From a bacterium 1xD42-87 (GTDB taxonomy: Bacteria; Bacillota; Clostridia; Lachnospirales; Lachnospiraceae), in contig RAYM01000014.1 of NCBI GenBank assembly GCA_003611805.1, positions 1 through 64,000 of the forward strand: a stretch of 64,000 bases of DNA. The letters are read 5' to 3'. Below are positions 52,893 to 61,882 of this stretch, piece after piece (the stretch's first letter is position 1; every line of letters starts with the position of its first letter). The translations under genes and the position numbers were made by a program. The notes below the pieces were generated by a model. The model did not search any database. It saw only the letters and a program-made list of their open reading frames with translations, and had not been told where the DNA came from.

Positions 52893-54752
52893 ATGGAACG
52901 GGATAAGAGGCAGGGATATGAAAACTGCATACTGGCGTTTGCGGTTATGGCAGTCAGTGCGTTCCTGATGAGCTTTTTCTTTGATTTCTATTTTGACATG
53001 AACGACGATACCATGATGCGGGACATTATGTCGGGAGTCTACAGTGGTACGCCCGACGGGCATAATATGCAGACGCTCTATCCGCTTGGCGCTTTGATTG
53101 CGCTGTGCTATCGGATAAGAGGTTCTTTTCCGTGGTATGGTTCTTTTCTGTTTCTGTGCCAGTTTGGCTGCTTTTTTCTGGTGGGTGTCAGGATGTGTAC
53201 GCTTACCGATGTGTTACACGCGCGGATACAGACGCGGACGGGTGATGACGGAGCGTGGAATACGGCAGGGGACGGCTCAGGCATGCGGCTGCGTATTGCC
53301 GGGAAGCTGCTCTGCCTGCTGGTGCTGGTGTTTTTTCAGTGGGGCATATGGCTGATTCATATGGTCAATGTCCAATATACAATAACGTGTGGTATGCTTG
53401 TGGGCGCCGCTGTTTTTCTTTTTCTAACCATGCCGGGGGGAACGTTTTTCGGGAAAGCGTCAGGAACTCTTTCCGTGAAAGCTTTTTTGACAGGAAGCCT
53501 GCCTTCTTTACTTCTTTTTCTGCTTGCCTTCCAGCTCCGGTCGGAGATGGCGCTTCTCACCCTGCCGTTTCTTGGGCTTGCGGGGCTTTTTTGCTGGTGG
53601 GCGGACAGACCAGTTTTTGAGAAAAAAAATCTGTGCAAATATGGCGGTCTGCTTTTGCTTCTCCTTGCGGGTATGGGGATTTCCATTGGGGCGGACAGCC
53701 TTGCCTACGGCGGTGAATGGAAGACGTTCCGCCAGTTTTTTAACGATAGGACAACAGTTTATGACTTTTATCCCGAGGTGCTGACGGAGGAACGGTTTGA
53801 TGCGGAGCTGGAGGAGCTTGGCATTTCGACCGGTTCGCAGATTCTGCTGGACAATTATAACTTTGGTCTTGACGAGAGAATCGACACGCGGATGCTCTCG
53901 AACGTGGCGGCGTATGCGAGGGAGCATGTGGGCGGCGGGAGGGACTGGGGCGCGGTTTTTAAGGAAAAGCTGTTGCTTTACCGTTACAGAAGTTTTCACG
54001 GCAGCGACGCGCCTTATAATCTGCTGGTGATTTTGGGGTATGGGATAAATATAATATCGATAGTTATTTTATTGCGAAGGGATAGGGTGTCTTGTTTCGC
54101 CGCCGCAGTACAGCTGGCTCTGATTTTTCTGGTAAGAAGCGGCTTGTGGATGTTCGTTTTGATGCGGGGGCGTGATCCCGAAAGGATTACTCATCCTCTG
54201 TATCTGGTGGAGTTTTGTCTGCTGGCGGGAGTGTTTTTGCGGCATCTGAGGCGGGGAATGTATTCTGTGGGGACAGCGTTGCTTCTTATTTGCCTGTGGG
54301 GATTGTGGAAGGGGGCTCCCGCAGTGTCTGCCGATCAGGCTGTGCGGCTGGAAGCAGGCAGGGACTGGGAGGCGATAGACGCCTACTGCAGGGCGCACCC
54401 GGATATTTTTTATTTTGAGGATGTGTACTCTACAGTGGCATTTTCCGGGAAACTTTTGGAGAGCCGGGAAAATATACTGGCAAACTACGACATTGCCGGC
54501 GGCTGGATGTGCAAGAGCCCATTGTATCAGGAGAAACTGGCGGCTTTTGACATAGATGTGGCGTCGGAAGCCCTCGCGGAGGGAAAGGCGGACTTTATTA
54601 TGTCGCGTGAGGAGGAGAGTCTGCGCGGGCTTAGCTGGATTGAAGTTCCCTTTGCAGAAAACGGCGTGTCGGTGTATCTTGAGAAGTATGACGAGATCAA
54701 TGAAAACTACAGTGTGTATCGGGTGATTCCCCTTTCGGGGAGCGGGCAGTAA
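52893..54752 (+). CDS. Large polytopic membrane protein, GT-C-like
   Basis: 619 residues with about eleven hydrophobic helices. After the first helix comes FDFYFDMNDDTMMRDIMSG, an acidic loop resembling the catalytic region of GT-C transferases, then GHNMQTLYPLG. A soluble tail of about 150 residues starts near EAGRDWEAIDAYCRAHPD. It probably uses a lipid-linked sugar on the outer membrane face. No named family is recognised. It starts 20 bases after the WecE-like gene and is probably co-transcribed with it. Confidence 0.62.
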   Translation: MERDKRQGYENCILAFAVMAVSAFLMSFFFDFYFDMNDDTMMRDIMSGVYSGTPDGHNMQTLYPLGALIALCYRIRGSFPWYGSFLFLCQFGCFFLVGVRMCTLTDVLHARIQTRTGDDGAWNTAGDGSGMRLRIAGKLLCLLVLVFFQWGIWLIHMVNVQYTITCGMLVGAAVFLFLTMPGGTFFGKASGTLSVKAFLTGSLPSLLLFLLAFQLRSEMALLTLPFLGLAGLFCWWADRPVFEKKNLCKYGGLLLLLLAGMGISIGADSLAYGGEWKTFRQFFNDRTTVYDFYPEVLTEERFDAELEELGISTGSQILLDNYNFGLDERIDTRMLSNVAAYAREHVGGGRDWGAVFKEKLLLYRYRSFHGSDAPYNLLVILGYGINIISIVILLRRDRVSCFAAAVQLALIFLVRSGLWMFVLMRGRDPERITHPLYLVEFCLLAGVFLRHLRRGMYSVGTALLLICLWGLWKGAPAVSADQAVRLEAGRDWEAIDAYCRAHPDIFYFEDVYSTVAFSGKLLESRENILANYDIAGGWMCKSPLYQEKLAAFDIDVASEALAEGKADFIMSREEESLRGLSWIEVPFAENGVSVYLEKYDEINENYSVYRVIPLSGSGQ

Positions 54753-54845
54753 CTGAGAAAGACCAGGCGGGAGCAGTAAAAATGCGGATACGCATGACTG
54801 TTAAAGCAGAAAATGGATTGAGGAAGCCAGTGTGGGGAGAGGCAA

Positions 54846-55493
54846 ATGGGTGCAGAAAAAGTGTATCTGAGACCGATTACGGCAGAGGATACGACGAAGG
54901 TAGTGGCATGGCGGAATAAAGACTTTGTCAGGAAAAATTTTATCTACCAGAAGCCTTTTACGGAGGAAGGGCACATGACCTGGTTCAGGGAGCAGGTGGA
55001 GACGGGGCATGTGGCGCAGTTTATTATCTGTGTGGCGGCTTCGGAAGGCTGTCGGGAAAAGAACGGCGGTGCGGAAAACTATGGATCAGAGGATGTGCAA
55101 AGCAGCACGGAAAAGGTGTGTAAGACGGACGAAGAGGGCTTTTACAGGGAGGTCGGCAGCGTTTATCTGAGGGACATTGACAGAGAGGCTGGAACGGCGG
55201 AATACGGCGTATTTATCGGCGAGGAGGATGCGCTCGGCAGAGGATATGGGACGAAGGCGGCAAAGCTGATGCTGGCGTACGGTTTCGAGAAACTTGGATT
55301 AAACAAAATATTTTTGCGTTTTTTGGAGGACAATACGGGAGCAAAGAAAAGCTATGAGAAGGCAGGTTTCCAAATGATAGAAGGAAGACGGGAAACCGTC
55401 AATTTGGTACAGGGGAAAAAAGCAGTTTTCTTTATGGAGACAGAACGGGGCATGTGGGAGAGCACAAGACGCCTCAGAATGGAGAATGTATGA
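54846..55493 (+). CDS. GNAT N-acetyltransferase, probable nucleotide-amino-sugar acetyltransferase
   Basis: 215 residues. VYLRPITAEDTTKVVAWRN and NFIYQKPFT at the start, GVFIGEEDALGRGYGTKAAKLML as the acetyl-CoA loop, and FLRFLEDNTGAKKSYEKAGF at the C-terminus match the RimJ/RimL-like group that includes PseH and WecD functions. A poorly conserved insert of about 35 residues lies near residues 62-97. It could acetylate the WecE product, or act as PseH in pseudaminic acid synthesis; sequence alone does not decide. The stop overlaps the next start (ATGA). Confidence 0.75.
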   Translation: MGAEKVYLRPITAEDTTKVVAWRNKDFVRKNFIYQKPFTEEGHMTWFREQVETGHVAQFIICVAASEGCREKNGGAENYGSEDVQSSTEKVCKTDEEGFYREVGSVYLRDIDREAGTAEYGVFIGEEDALGRGYGTKAAKLMLAYGFEKLGLNKIFLRFLEDNTGAKKSYEKAGFQMIEGRRETVNLVQGKKAVFFMETERGMWESTRRLRMENV

Positions 55494-56434
55494 AGCAGCT
55501 GGTCAGCTTTGTGATTCCTTGCTATCGGTCGGCGCAGACCATTGGCAGGGTGGTGGAAGAAATTGATGCAACGATGAAGGAATTATCCGGGTATGCATAT
55601 GAGATTGTGCTTGTCAATGACGCTTCGCCGGATGATACTTTCGATGTGATCTGCAGTCTGTGCGCGGGGCGGAGGGACATTTGCGGCGTGAATCTAGCGA
55701 GGAATTTCGGGCAGCACGCGGCGCTTATGGCAGGATTTCGTCATGCGCGCGGTGACGTGGTGGTCTGTCTGGATGACGACGGGCAGACGCCTGCGGAAGA
55801 AGTCGGAAAGCTGCTTGGTAAGCTGGAGGAAGGCTATGACGTGGTCTATGCAAAATATATGCATAAACAGCACGGTTTTTTTCGTAATTTCGGCAGCGGG
55901 GTGAACGAACGGATGACCCGGGTTATGCTTGGTAAGCCGAAGGAGCTTTATGTTTCCAGTTATTTTGCCATGAGACGGTTTATTGCGCAGGAACTGATTC
56001 GCTATGAGAATCCCTACCCCTATGTGATTGGCCTGGTGCTCCGCGCCACGAAAAAGATCACTAACGTAGAAGTGACCCACAGGGAGCGTGAGATCGGGAC
56101 TTCGGGTTATACAATGGGAAAACTTCTGGGGCTGTGGTTCAACGGATTTACGGCTTTCAGTGTAAAACCGTTGAGAATAGCAACGGTGATCGGTGTGGCT
56201 TCTGCCTGTGTCGGATTTCTTTACGGGATATTCACTGTAGTAAAGAAATTTCTGAATCCGGCAGTTCCGATCGGTTTCAGCGCGCTGATGGCGTCAATTG
56301 TATTTTTTTGCGGGCTGATTCTTTTGATGCTGGGGCTTATTGGCGAATATATCGGACGGATTTATATTTCCATGAATAATTCCCCCCAGTATGTAATCAG
56401 GGAGTGTGTGGATGAAAGAGATGCGGAGCGATAA
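55490..56434 (+). CDS. GT2 undecaprenyl-phosphate glycosyltransferase (ArnC/GtrB-like)
   Basis: The start is ATG 55490, overlapping the previous stop; the open frame extends upstream without support. 314 residues. SFVIPCYRSAQTIGRVVEE, LVNDASPDDT, NLARNFGQHAALMAGF and CLDDDGQTPAEE form the GT-A domain. Two C-terminal transmembrane helices (about 232-255 and 266-290) follow. RxYIS-like GRIYISMNNSPQYVIRE ends the protein as in ArnC. It makes an undecaprenyl-phosphate sugar for the GT-C-like enzymes. Confidence 0.87.
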   Translation: MKQLVSFVIPCYRSAQTIGRVVEEIDATMKELSGYAYEIVLVNDASPDDTFDVICSLCAGRRDICGVNLARNFGQHAALMAGFRHARGDVVVCLDDDGQTPAEEVGKLLGKLEEGYDVVYAKYMHKQHGFFRNFGSGVNERMTRVMLGKPKELYVSSYFAMRRFIAQELIRYENPYPYVIGLVLRATKKITNVEVTHREREIGTSGYTMGKLLGLWFNGFTAFSVKPLRIATVIGVASACVGFLYGIFTVVKKFLNPAVPIGFSALMASIVFFCGLILLMLGLIGEYIGRIYISMNNSPQYVIRECVDERDAER

Positions 56435-58088
56435 AAAACGGAACAAAAACAGGAGCCGTCTGATTGCCGGTGCCTTGTCCTTCCTGTTTTCAGCGGCAAT
56501 TCTGTTTGGCGCGCGGCTGGACGACGTGGAGAATGTGGACGTAAAGGACATAACACTCTGGCTGCAGCTGGCGGCGTTTACCGTTATCTTTACGGGGTTT
56601 GTGCTGCTTTTGTGGCAGTTTCTCGATGTTTTGGGAAAAAGGGAGAGAGAGGACGGCAGGAAAGTTCCCAATATAATAGCGGGTGTTATAGAAAGGGCGG
56701 GCGGATATGAGGAGGTCTTATCCTTTCTTTTTTTAATTTTATGCTGGCTGCCTGTATTTCTGGCAGTATATCCGGGCTTTTTCGTGTATGACGCGCAGGA
56801 TGAATATATACAGGTGGCGACGCGGACATTTTCCACCCATCATCCGCTCGTGCACGTACTGCTTCTGGGCGGCGTGGTATGCGGCATTCACAAGCTGACG
56901 GATTCTTATAACATGGGTATCGCCTGCTATACGGTTTTTCAGATGGCGGCAGCTGCGGGCGTTTTTACCTTTCTTTTTTCCTATCTTCGCAAAAAAAAGG
57001 TGTCGCGTGTGATACGGCTGATCGGGATTGTCTGGCTGGGGCTGTTTCCCACGGTGGTGATGTTTACGCTCTGTTCCGCAAAGGACGCGCTGTTTACGCT
57101 GGCACTGCTGCTTTTGCTCGTCTGCCTGCTGGAGATGGGAACGGAGGAGTCCTTTTTTGAGAAAAAGGGATGGCAGCTTCTCTTTGTGCTCGCCGGAACG
57201 GGGATGATGCTTCTTCGAAACAACGGTTTTTACGCTTTTTTGGTGATGATTCCCCTGCTGCTCCTTCTGCAGAAAAAGAGGCGAGGTCGGCTGCTTTTTC
57301 TGACGGTCTGCGCGGTGGCGGGATGTCTTCTCATAAGCGGCGGTTTGAAACTGACGCTCCATGCGGACGACTCCGAGTATCAGGAGCTTTTGACCGTGCC
57401 GATCCAACAGCTTGCCAGAACCTGTAAGTATGCGCCGGAGGCTTTTTCCGAAGAGGATATGGAAATTCTCCACGAGGTTTTGGATGAGGAGGCGCTTTCC
57501 CTGTATACGCCGCGGCTTTCTGACCCGGTGAAATACCGTTTTGACAATGCGGCTTTTGCGCAGGATAAGGGGAGATACGCGAAGCTCTGGCTGCGCGTCG
57601 GCATGAAAAAACCGTTGATCTATTTGAACGCATGGCTGATGACTTCATACGGATTCTGGTATCCCGATACGATCATCAATGTGTACGGGGGGAATACGGT
57701 TTTTACCTTTACCTATAAGGACAACTCCTATTTTGGCTACGAGGTGGAGCAGCCAGGCGTCAGGGAGAGCAAAATTCCGTGGCTTGACGAGGTGTACCGC
57801 AAGCTTTCCCTGGAAGTATGGAAAGAGAAGGCACCCGTGATTTCCTGGCTGTTTTCTCCGGGCGCCATGTTCTGGCTGTATGCGTTTCTGTTTGCGTGGC
57901 TTTTAAATAACAGACGATATGAATTACTGTATCCTTTTCTTCCGGTTTTCCTCATCTGGCTGACGGTATTGCTCGGACCGACATATCTGCCCCGGTATGT
58001 GCTGTTTTTCTGGTACTGTCTGCCTTTGTTTCTGGCGGTCGCGCAGATAGGCTTTGGCGGGGATGCAAAAAATATTGATACGCAGTGA
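56412..58088 (+). CDS. Large polytopic membrane protein, GT-C-like (DUF6020-like)
   Basis: Start at ATG 56412, behind GGGAG; it overlaps the GT2 gene by 23 bases. About 558 residues with roughly eleven helices. VYPGFFVYDAQDEYIQVATRTFSTHHPLVHVLLLGG holds an acidic pair and His-His, a pattern seen in DUF6020-type proteins encoded next to GtrB-like transferases. FTLCSAKDALFTLAL is a further landmark. It probably transfers the undecaprenyl-phosphate-linked sugar made by the GT2 upstream onto the glycan outside the membrane. Confidence 0.66.
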   Translation: MKEMRSDKKRNKNRSRLIAGALSFLFSAAILFGARLDDVENVDVKDITLWLQLAAFTVIFTGFVLLLWQFLDVLGKREREDGRKVPNIIAGVIERAGGYEEVLSFLFLILCWLPVFLAVYPGFFVYDAQDEYIQVATRTFSTHHPLVHVLLLGGVVCGIHKLTDSYNMGIACYTVFQMAAAAGVFTFLFSYLRKKKVSRVIRLIGIVWLGLFPTVVMFTLCSAKDALFTLALLLLLVCLLEMGTEESFFEKKGWQLLFVLAGTGMMLLRNNGFYAFLVMIPLLLLLQKKRRGRLLFLTVCAVAGCLLISGGLKLTLHADDSEYQELLTVPIQQLARTCKYAPEAFSEEDMEILHEVLDEEALSLYTPRLSDPVKYRFDNAAFAQDKGRYAKLWLRVGMKKPLIYLNAWLMTSYGFWYPDTIINVYGGNTVFTFTYKDNSYFGYEVEQPGVRESKIPWLDEVYRKLSLEVWKEKAPVISWLFSPGAMFWLYAFLFAWLLNNRRYELLYPFLPVFLIWLTVLLGPTYLPRYVLFFWYCLPLFLAVAQIGFGGDAKNIDTQ

Positions 58089-58103
58089 AAAACGGTGTAC
58101 AAT
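58075..58103 (+). promoter_or_regulatory. Promoter for argC
   Basis: TTGATA (58075-58080), a 17-base spacer and TACAAT (58098-58103), 38 bases before the ATG. The -35 overlaps the end of the membrane protein gene. GGAAAGGGAG provides the ribosome site. Confidence 0.7.
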
Positions 58104-58141
58104 TTACTGAAATCAATTATGGAAAGGGAGCAGCTATCATT

Positions 58142-59089
58142 ATGAAGACAAAGGTGTTTATCGACGGAAGCGAGGGAACGACAGGATTACGGATTAACGA
58201 GCGTTTTGAGAAACGTGACGATATAGAACTGCTGCGTATCAGCCCGGAACTGAGGAAAGACCCGGCGGAAAGAAAGAGATTGATTCACGAGTCGGATATC
58301 ACTTTTTTATGTCTGCCGGATGAGGCGGCAAGAGAATCTGTCACATTGGCGGAAAATGAAAATACGGTAATTATTGACACGTCCACGGCGCATCGGACAG
58401 AAGAAGGATGGGCATACGGGTTTCCGGAATTGTCGGATGCCCATAAAACCGCCATTGAGCAGGGAAAGCGGATTGCGGTTCCGGGGTGCTATGCCACCGG
58501 GTTTATCTCGCTGGTATATCCGCTGGTCACGGGAGGGATTCTTCCGAAGGATTACCCGGTAAGCAGCTTCGCGATTTCGGGATACAGCGGGGCGGGAAAG
58601 AAAACCATAGCGGTTTACGAGTGCGCGGACAGACCGAAGGAGTTGTCGTCTGGAAGGGAATATGCGCTTACGCAGCAGCACAAGCATTTAAAAGAAATGC
58701 AGAAAATTACGGGTCTTGCACGCACACCATTGTTTTCGCCGATTATTGACGACTATTACAGCGGCATGGTGGTTTCCGTACAGTTGTACGCAGAGCTGCT
58801 GGCTAAGAAGGAGACGCCAGAATCGCTGCTGCAGTATTATGCGGATTACTATAAGGACAAGCGTTTCATCAGGGTGAGCGCCGCAGATGACGAGACCGCG
58901 GCAAGCGGCTTTCTGGCAGGCAACGGTCTTTCTGGCTGGGACGGGCTGAAAATTTATGTGACAGGGAATACGGAGCGTATTGTCGTGTCCTCCCAGTTCG
59001 ACAATCTGGGAAAAGGCGCGTCCGGCGCCGCCATCCAGTGCATGAATATCATTCTGGGGTGTGATGAGGCGAAAGGGCTTGATTTGTAA
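58142..59089 (+). CDS. argC: N-acetyl-gamma-glutamyl-phosphate reductase
   Basis: The ATG at 58142 begins MKTKVFIDGSEGTTGLRI, the NADP-binding start of the short (type 2) ArgC; the open frame extends to 58085 without support. 315 residues. IAVPGCYATGF holds the catalytic Cys. GYSGAGKK and ITGLARTPLFSP follow, then KGASGAAIQCMNIILG at the end. It reduces N-acetylglutamyl phosphate in arginine synthesis. No other arginine gene is present, so it is an isolated housekeeping gene inside the glycan locus with its own promoter. Confidence 0.88.
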   Translation: MKTKVFIDGSEGTTGLRINERFEKRDDIELLRISPELRKDPAERKRLIHESDITFLCLPDEAARESVTLAENENTVIIDTSTAHRTEEGWAYGFPELSDAHKTAIEQGKRIAVPGCYATGFISLVYPLVTGGILPKDYPVSSFAISGYSGAGKKTIAVYECADRPKELSSGREYALTQQHKHLKEMQKITGLARTPLFSPIIDDYYSGMVVSVQLYAELLAKKETPESLLQYYADYYKDKRFIRVSAADDETAASGFLAGNGLSGWDGLKIYVTGNTERIVVSSQFDNLGKGASGAAIQCMNIILGCDEAKGLDL

Positions 59090-59112
59090 AAATACCGCAA
59101 ACGTGGTAAACT
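59084..59112 (+). promoter_or_regulatory. Candidate promoter for the ligase-like gene
   Basis: TTGTAA (59084-59089), a 17-base spacer and TAAACT (59107-59112) overlap the argC stop codon. The 160 bases up to the next start at 59271 hold no terminator that I can see. Confidence 0.45.
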
Positions 59113-59270
59113 AACTTGCGTGAAGGCAATGAGCAGTGCGCAGACGTAAGATGAAAAAATGGCAGCTTGCTGACAATTTTTTCGGATTGCGGATGCATAG
59201 GGCGACAGCCCGCGAGCGAGATGGAGCAAAGCGGAATCGAGCTGCACTGCAGATATTTAAGAGGAAATAT

Positions 59271-61811
59271 ATGAACCGAATTATCAATAAAAAACAAGCC
59301 ATTTGTGGCATAGTCTGGATATTTGCGGTATGCGCGGCGTTTGTTCTCTGGCCGTTTCGTCTGATTCACGAGGAAGTAAGGGCAGAGAGCAGCAGGCAGC
59401 AGGCGGCGGTATCTGAAGAGGTTACCGCAGATTATGTGGTACAGCAGAGATTCATTGCCCAATATGACAGGCTGAAGGAAATAGAAATCTATCTGGCGGA
59501 CAGAGTGGAAGGCGAGAAGCTTAATTTCGCGGTCCGGGACGCTTCCATGCAGACGCTGATGCAGCAGGTGATTGATACCGGGGATATGGAGACATTTCCC
59601 GGCTACCTTAAGGTACAGGTAAATATTGACACGGAAGTGGGACGGGATTACTACTTTTTACTGCAGGGAGTGGAATCTGCCTTTCGCGTCGCCTATGCCG
59701 ATAACACGGGGGATAACATCAATATTTATATCGGCGCGCTCTATTACGGCGATGTGGAGGATACGGAGCGGTGCATGGTTGCGGACTATGTCTACGAGGT
59801 GCCCCTGCGGAAGGGAAAGACGCTTGTTCTGTACGCGGTGTTTCTGCTTGCGGGCGTGTTCGTTTCTGGCGCTGCCACGTTATACTATAAGAAGCATCCT
59901 GAACGGAACACGCTGCTTACGGTGGAGCGTGCCATGCGCTTTGTCCTGAATCCTGTCATTGTGGCGGCGGCAGTGGCGGCGGCAGTGGCTATCGGACCAT
60001 GCCGTCTTTTTACGACAGATATCTATTCTATCCTATTTTATGAGACGGGGGTTGCCTTTGCGGCAGTGGCGGCGCTCTATGCGGTGAATCACGACAGAAC
60101 GGGGCTCGCTTCGGACAGGACGGCATTTGCGGTGATCAGGGAGAGGTGGCAGGATGATCTGCAGTCCGCCATGTTTGCCGGAGTGATCTGGGGCTGCTGC
60201 AACTATATGAACGCGTTGTATGAGATTCATCATACAGTGGCATACAGGCAGGTGCTTATTTTCCTGGCGTTGGCGTTGATTGTGACTTATCGGAAGAAGG
60301 AACTTTTCTGCTGGAGCAATCTGCTTTACGGCGTGGCGGCGGCAGTGATTGCGCCGATGTACTATCGGGACGCGTTGGCGGCTCTGGTTGATAAGAGTGC
60401 GCAGGCAGGGCTGGCGGAACCGGCGGAGCTGGAGCTGAAGGCGTTGAAACTGACCGTCTGGGCAGGGGTACTTGCGGGGCTTGTGATCCTGAATACCCTG
60501 AAACTGCTTTTTGCCAGGAAACTGCAAAGGGTTTCCGCGCCTTATGGTATTTTGGTGGGTGTTTTTTTCACTTTGCTGATCCTTTACCGAAATACGAGAG
60601 GATGGCCCATATTTCTTGTCTGCTGCTTTACACTTTACTATCTGCGGATGGCAGCGGGTGTAAAACGGACGGTTTTGCTGCACAATATAGTAAATGGCAT
60701 TTTGCTGCATTTTGTCCTGACAGTGGGCTACTGTCTGCTGCACAGACCTTATATGTATTTTCGGTATTACCGATACCCGTTTCATTTCCATACGGTGACG
60801 ATTTCCGCGGTATATCTGGCGCTTGTGGTGTGTGCGGCGCTTGTTAAATTTCTGGATGCCTATGGGCGGAAAGCCTCCCTTGCGGGCACTTACAAGGAAC
60901 TGGCAGTGTTTGGCGTATCCGCCATGTACCTGTTGTTTACCTTGTCGAGAACCGGGTATCTTGCTATCTTTGTGACGGCAGTTGTGGTGATTCCTGTGGC
61001 TTTTTTCTCAGGGAAAACGTTGACGATCAGGGAAAAGTGGGGACGTTTTCTGCGGGGAGTGGGATTGATGGCGCTTTCCGTTATCATAAGTTTTCCGATG
61101 ATGTTTACGGCGCAGAGAACGGTTCCCGCCGTTGCGGCGGATATCAGGTCGCATGAGATCGAGGAATTTCCCACGGAACTGGTGCATGGCAGGGATATGG
61201 ATTCCTACTACTATATTACAGTGGAGCGTTTTATCCAGACCTTTCAGATGAAGGTGCTCGGTATTCCGCAGGAAAAATGTCTGAATGCTTTCCTCTTTTT
61301 CAGCAAGGCGGACGGAGAGTCGGAGTACAGGAGCCCCTATCTGGAGAACGGCAGCAGGATACTGCTTGCGTCCGCGGAGGATATGGCGGCAGCCGCGGAG
61401 GTTGAGGAAGAAGAGTCATATACAAATGGAAGACTATATATATTTGCGCGGTATTACGAGAGACTGAACAATACGGGACACGATGATATGGGTGTCATGG
61501 AGCCGGACGGCAATTATCTGGCGCATGCGCATAACATATACCTGCAGGTGGCGTATGACCATGGCATTTTTGTGGGCGGCGTGTTCCTCATTTTGGGAAT
61601 CGGGACGCTCGTGCAGGCGGTTTTCTATTATCGGAGACACAGGCAGGACCGGGAATGCGCGCTGTTTCCGCTGGCGCTTCTGCTTCTTTTTGCGGTGGCA
61701 GGGCTTACGGAGTGGATTTTCCACCCCTGCTGTCCCATAGCGCACTGCCTGCTTCTCGTGATGGCGCCGCTGCTTACGGATATGCGGGCGGACGAGGTAC
61801 AAAGGACGTAA
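59271..61811 (+). CDS. O-antigen ligase-like (Wzy/WaaL family) membrane protein
   Basis: ATG 59271 follows AAGAGGAAA; an open frame reaches 59136 but lacks a site. About 846 residues. One helix lies at the N-terminus, then an extracytoplasmic domain of about 170 residues, then about twelve helices. The C-terminal loop reads DGNYLAHAHNIYLQVAYDHG, the Wzy_C-type motif with conserved His. LLFTLSRTGYLAIFV and RNTRGWPIFL fit the family. It would polymerise or attach the glycan at the outer membrane face. The large N-terminal domain is unusual for a ligase. Confidence 0.78.
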   Translation: MNRIINKKQAICGIVWIFAVCAAFVLWPFRLIHEEVRAESSRQQAAVSEEVTADYVVQQRFIAQYDRLKEIEIYLADRVEGEKLNFAVRDASMQTLMQQVIDTGDMETFPGYLKVQVNIDTEVGRDYYFLLQGVESAFRVAYADNTGDNINIYIGALYYGDVEDTERCMVADYVYEVPLRKGKTLVLYAVFLLAGVFVSGAATLYYKKHPERNTLLTVERAMRFVLNPVIVAAAVAAAVAIGPCRLFTTDIYSILFYETGVAFAAVAALYAVNHDRTGLASDRTAFAVIRERWQDDLQSAMFAGVIWGCCNYMNALYEIHHTVAYRQVLIFLALALIVTYRKKELFCWSNLLYGVAAAVIAPMYYRDALAALVDKSAQAGLAEPAELELKALKLTVWAGVLAGLVILNTLKLLFARKLQRVSAPYGILVGVFFTLLILYRNTRGWPIFLVCCFTLYYLRMAAGVKRTVLLHNIVNGILLHFVLTVGYCLLHRPYMYFRYYRYPFHFHTVTISAVYLALVVCAALVKFLDAYGRKASLAGTYKELAVFGVSAMYLLFTLSRTGYLAIFVTAVVVIPVAFFSGKTLTIREKWGRFLRGVGLMALSVIISFPMMFTAQRTVPAVAADIRSHEIEEFPTELVHGRDMDSYYYITVERFIQTFQMKVLGIPQEKCLNAFLFFSKADGESEYRSPYLENGSRILLASAEDMAAAAEVEEEESYTNGRLYIFARYYERLNNTGHDDMGVMEPDGNYLAHAHNIYLQVAYDHGIFVGGVFLILGIGTLVQAVFYYRRHRQDRECALFPLALLLLFAVAGLTEWIFHPCCPIAHCLLLVMAPLLTDMRADEVQRT

Positions 61812-61825
61812 TACAGGTCGAAGCA

Positions 61826-61853
61826 TTTACTGCTGGGACCGTGATAATATGAT
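61826..61853 (+). promoter_or_regulatory. Candidate promoter for the CapD/PglF-type gene
   Basis: TTTACT (61826-61831), a 16-base spacer and TATGAT (61848-61853), about 30 bases before the start codon at 61883. Confidence 0.45.
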
Positions 61854-61882
61854 ACAAAAGTGTTAGGGAATCGGATACCAAT

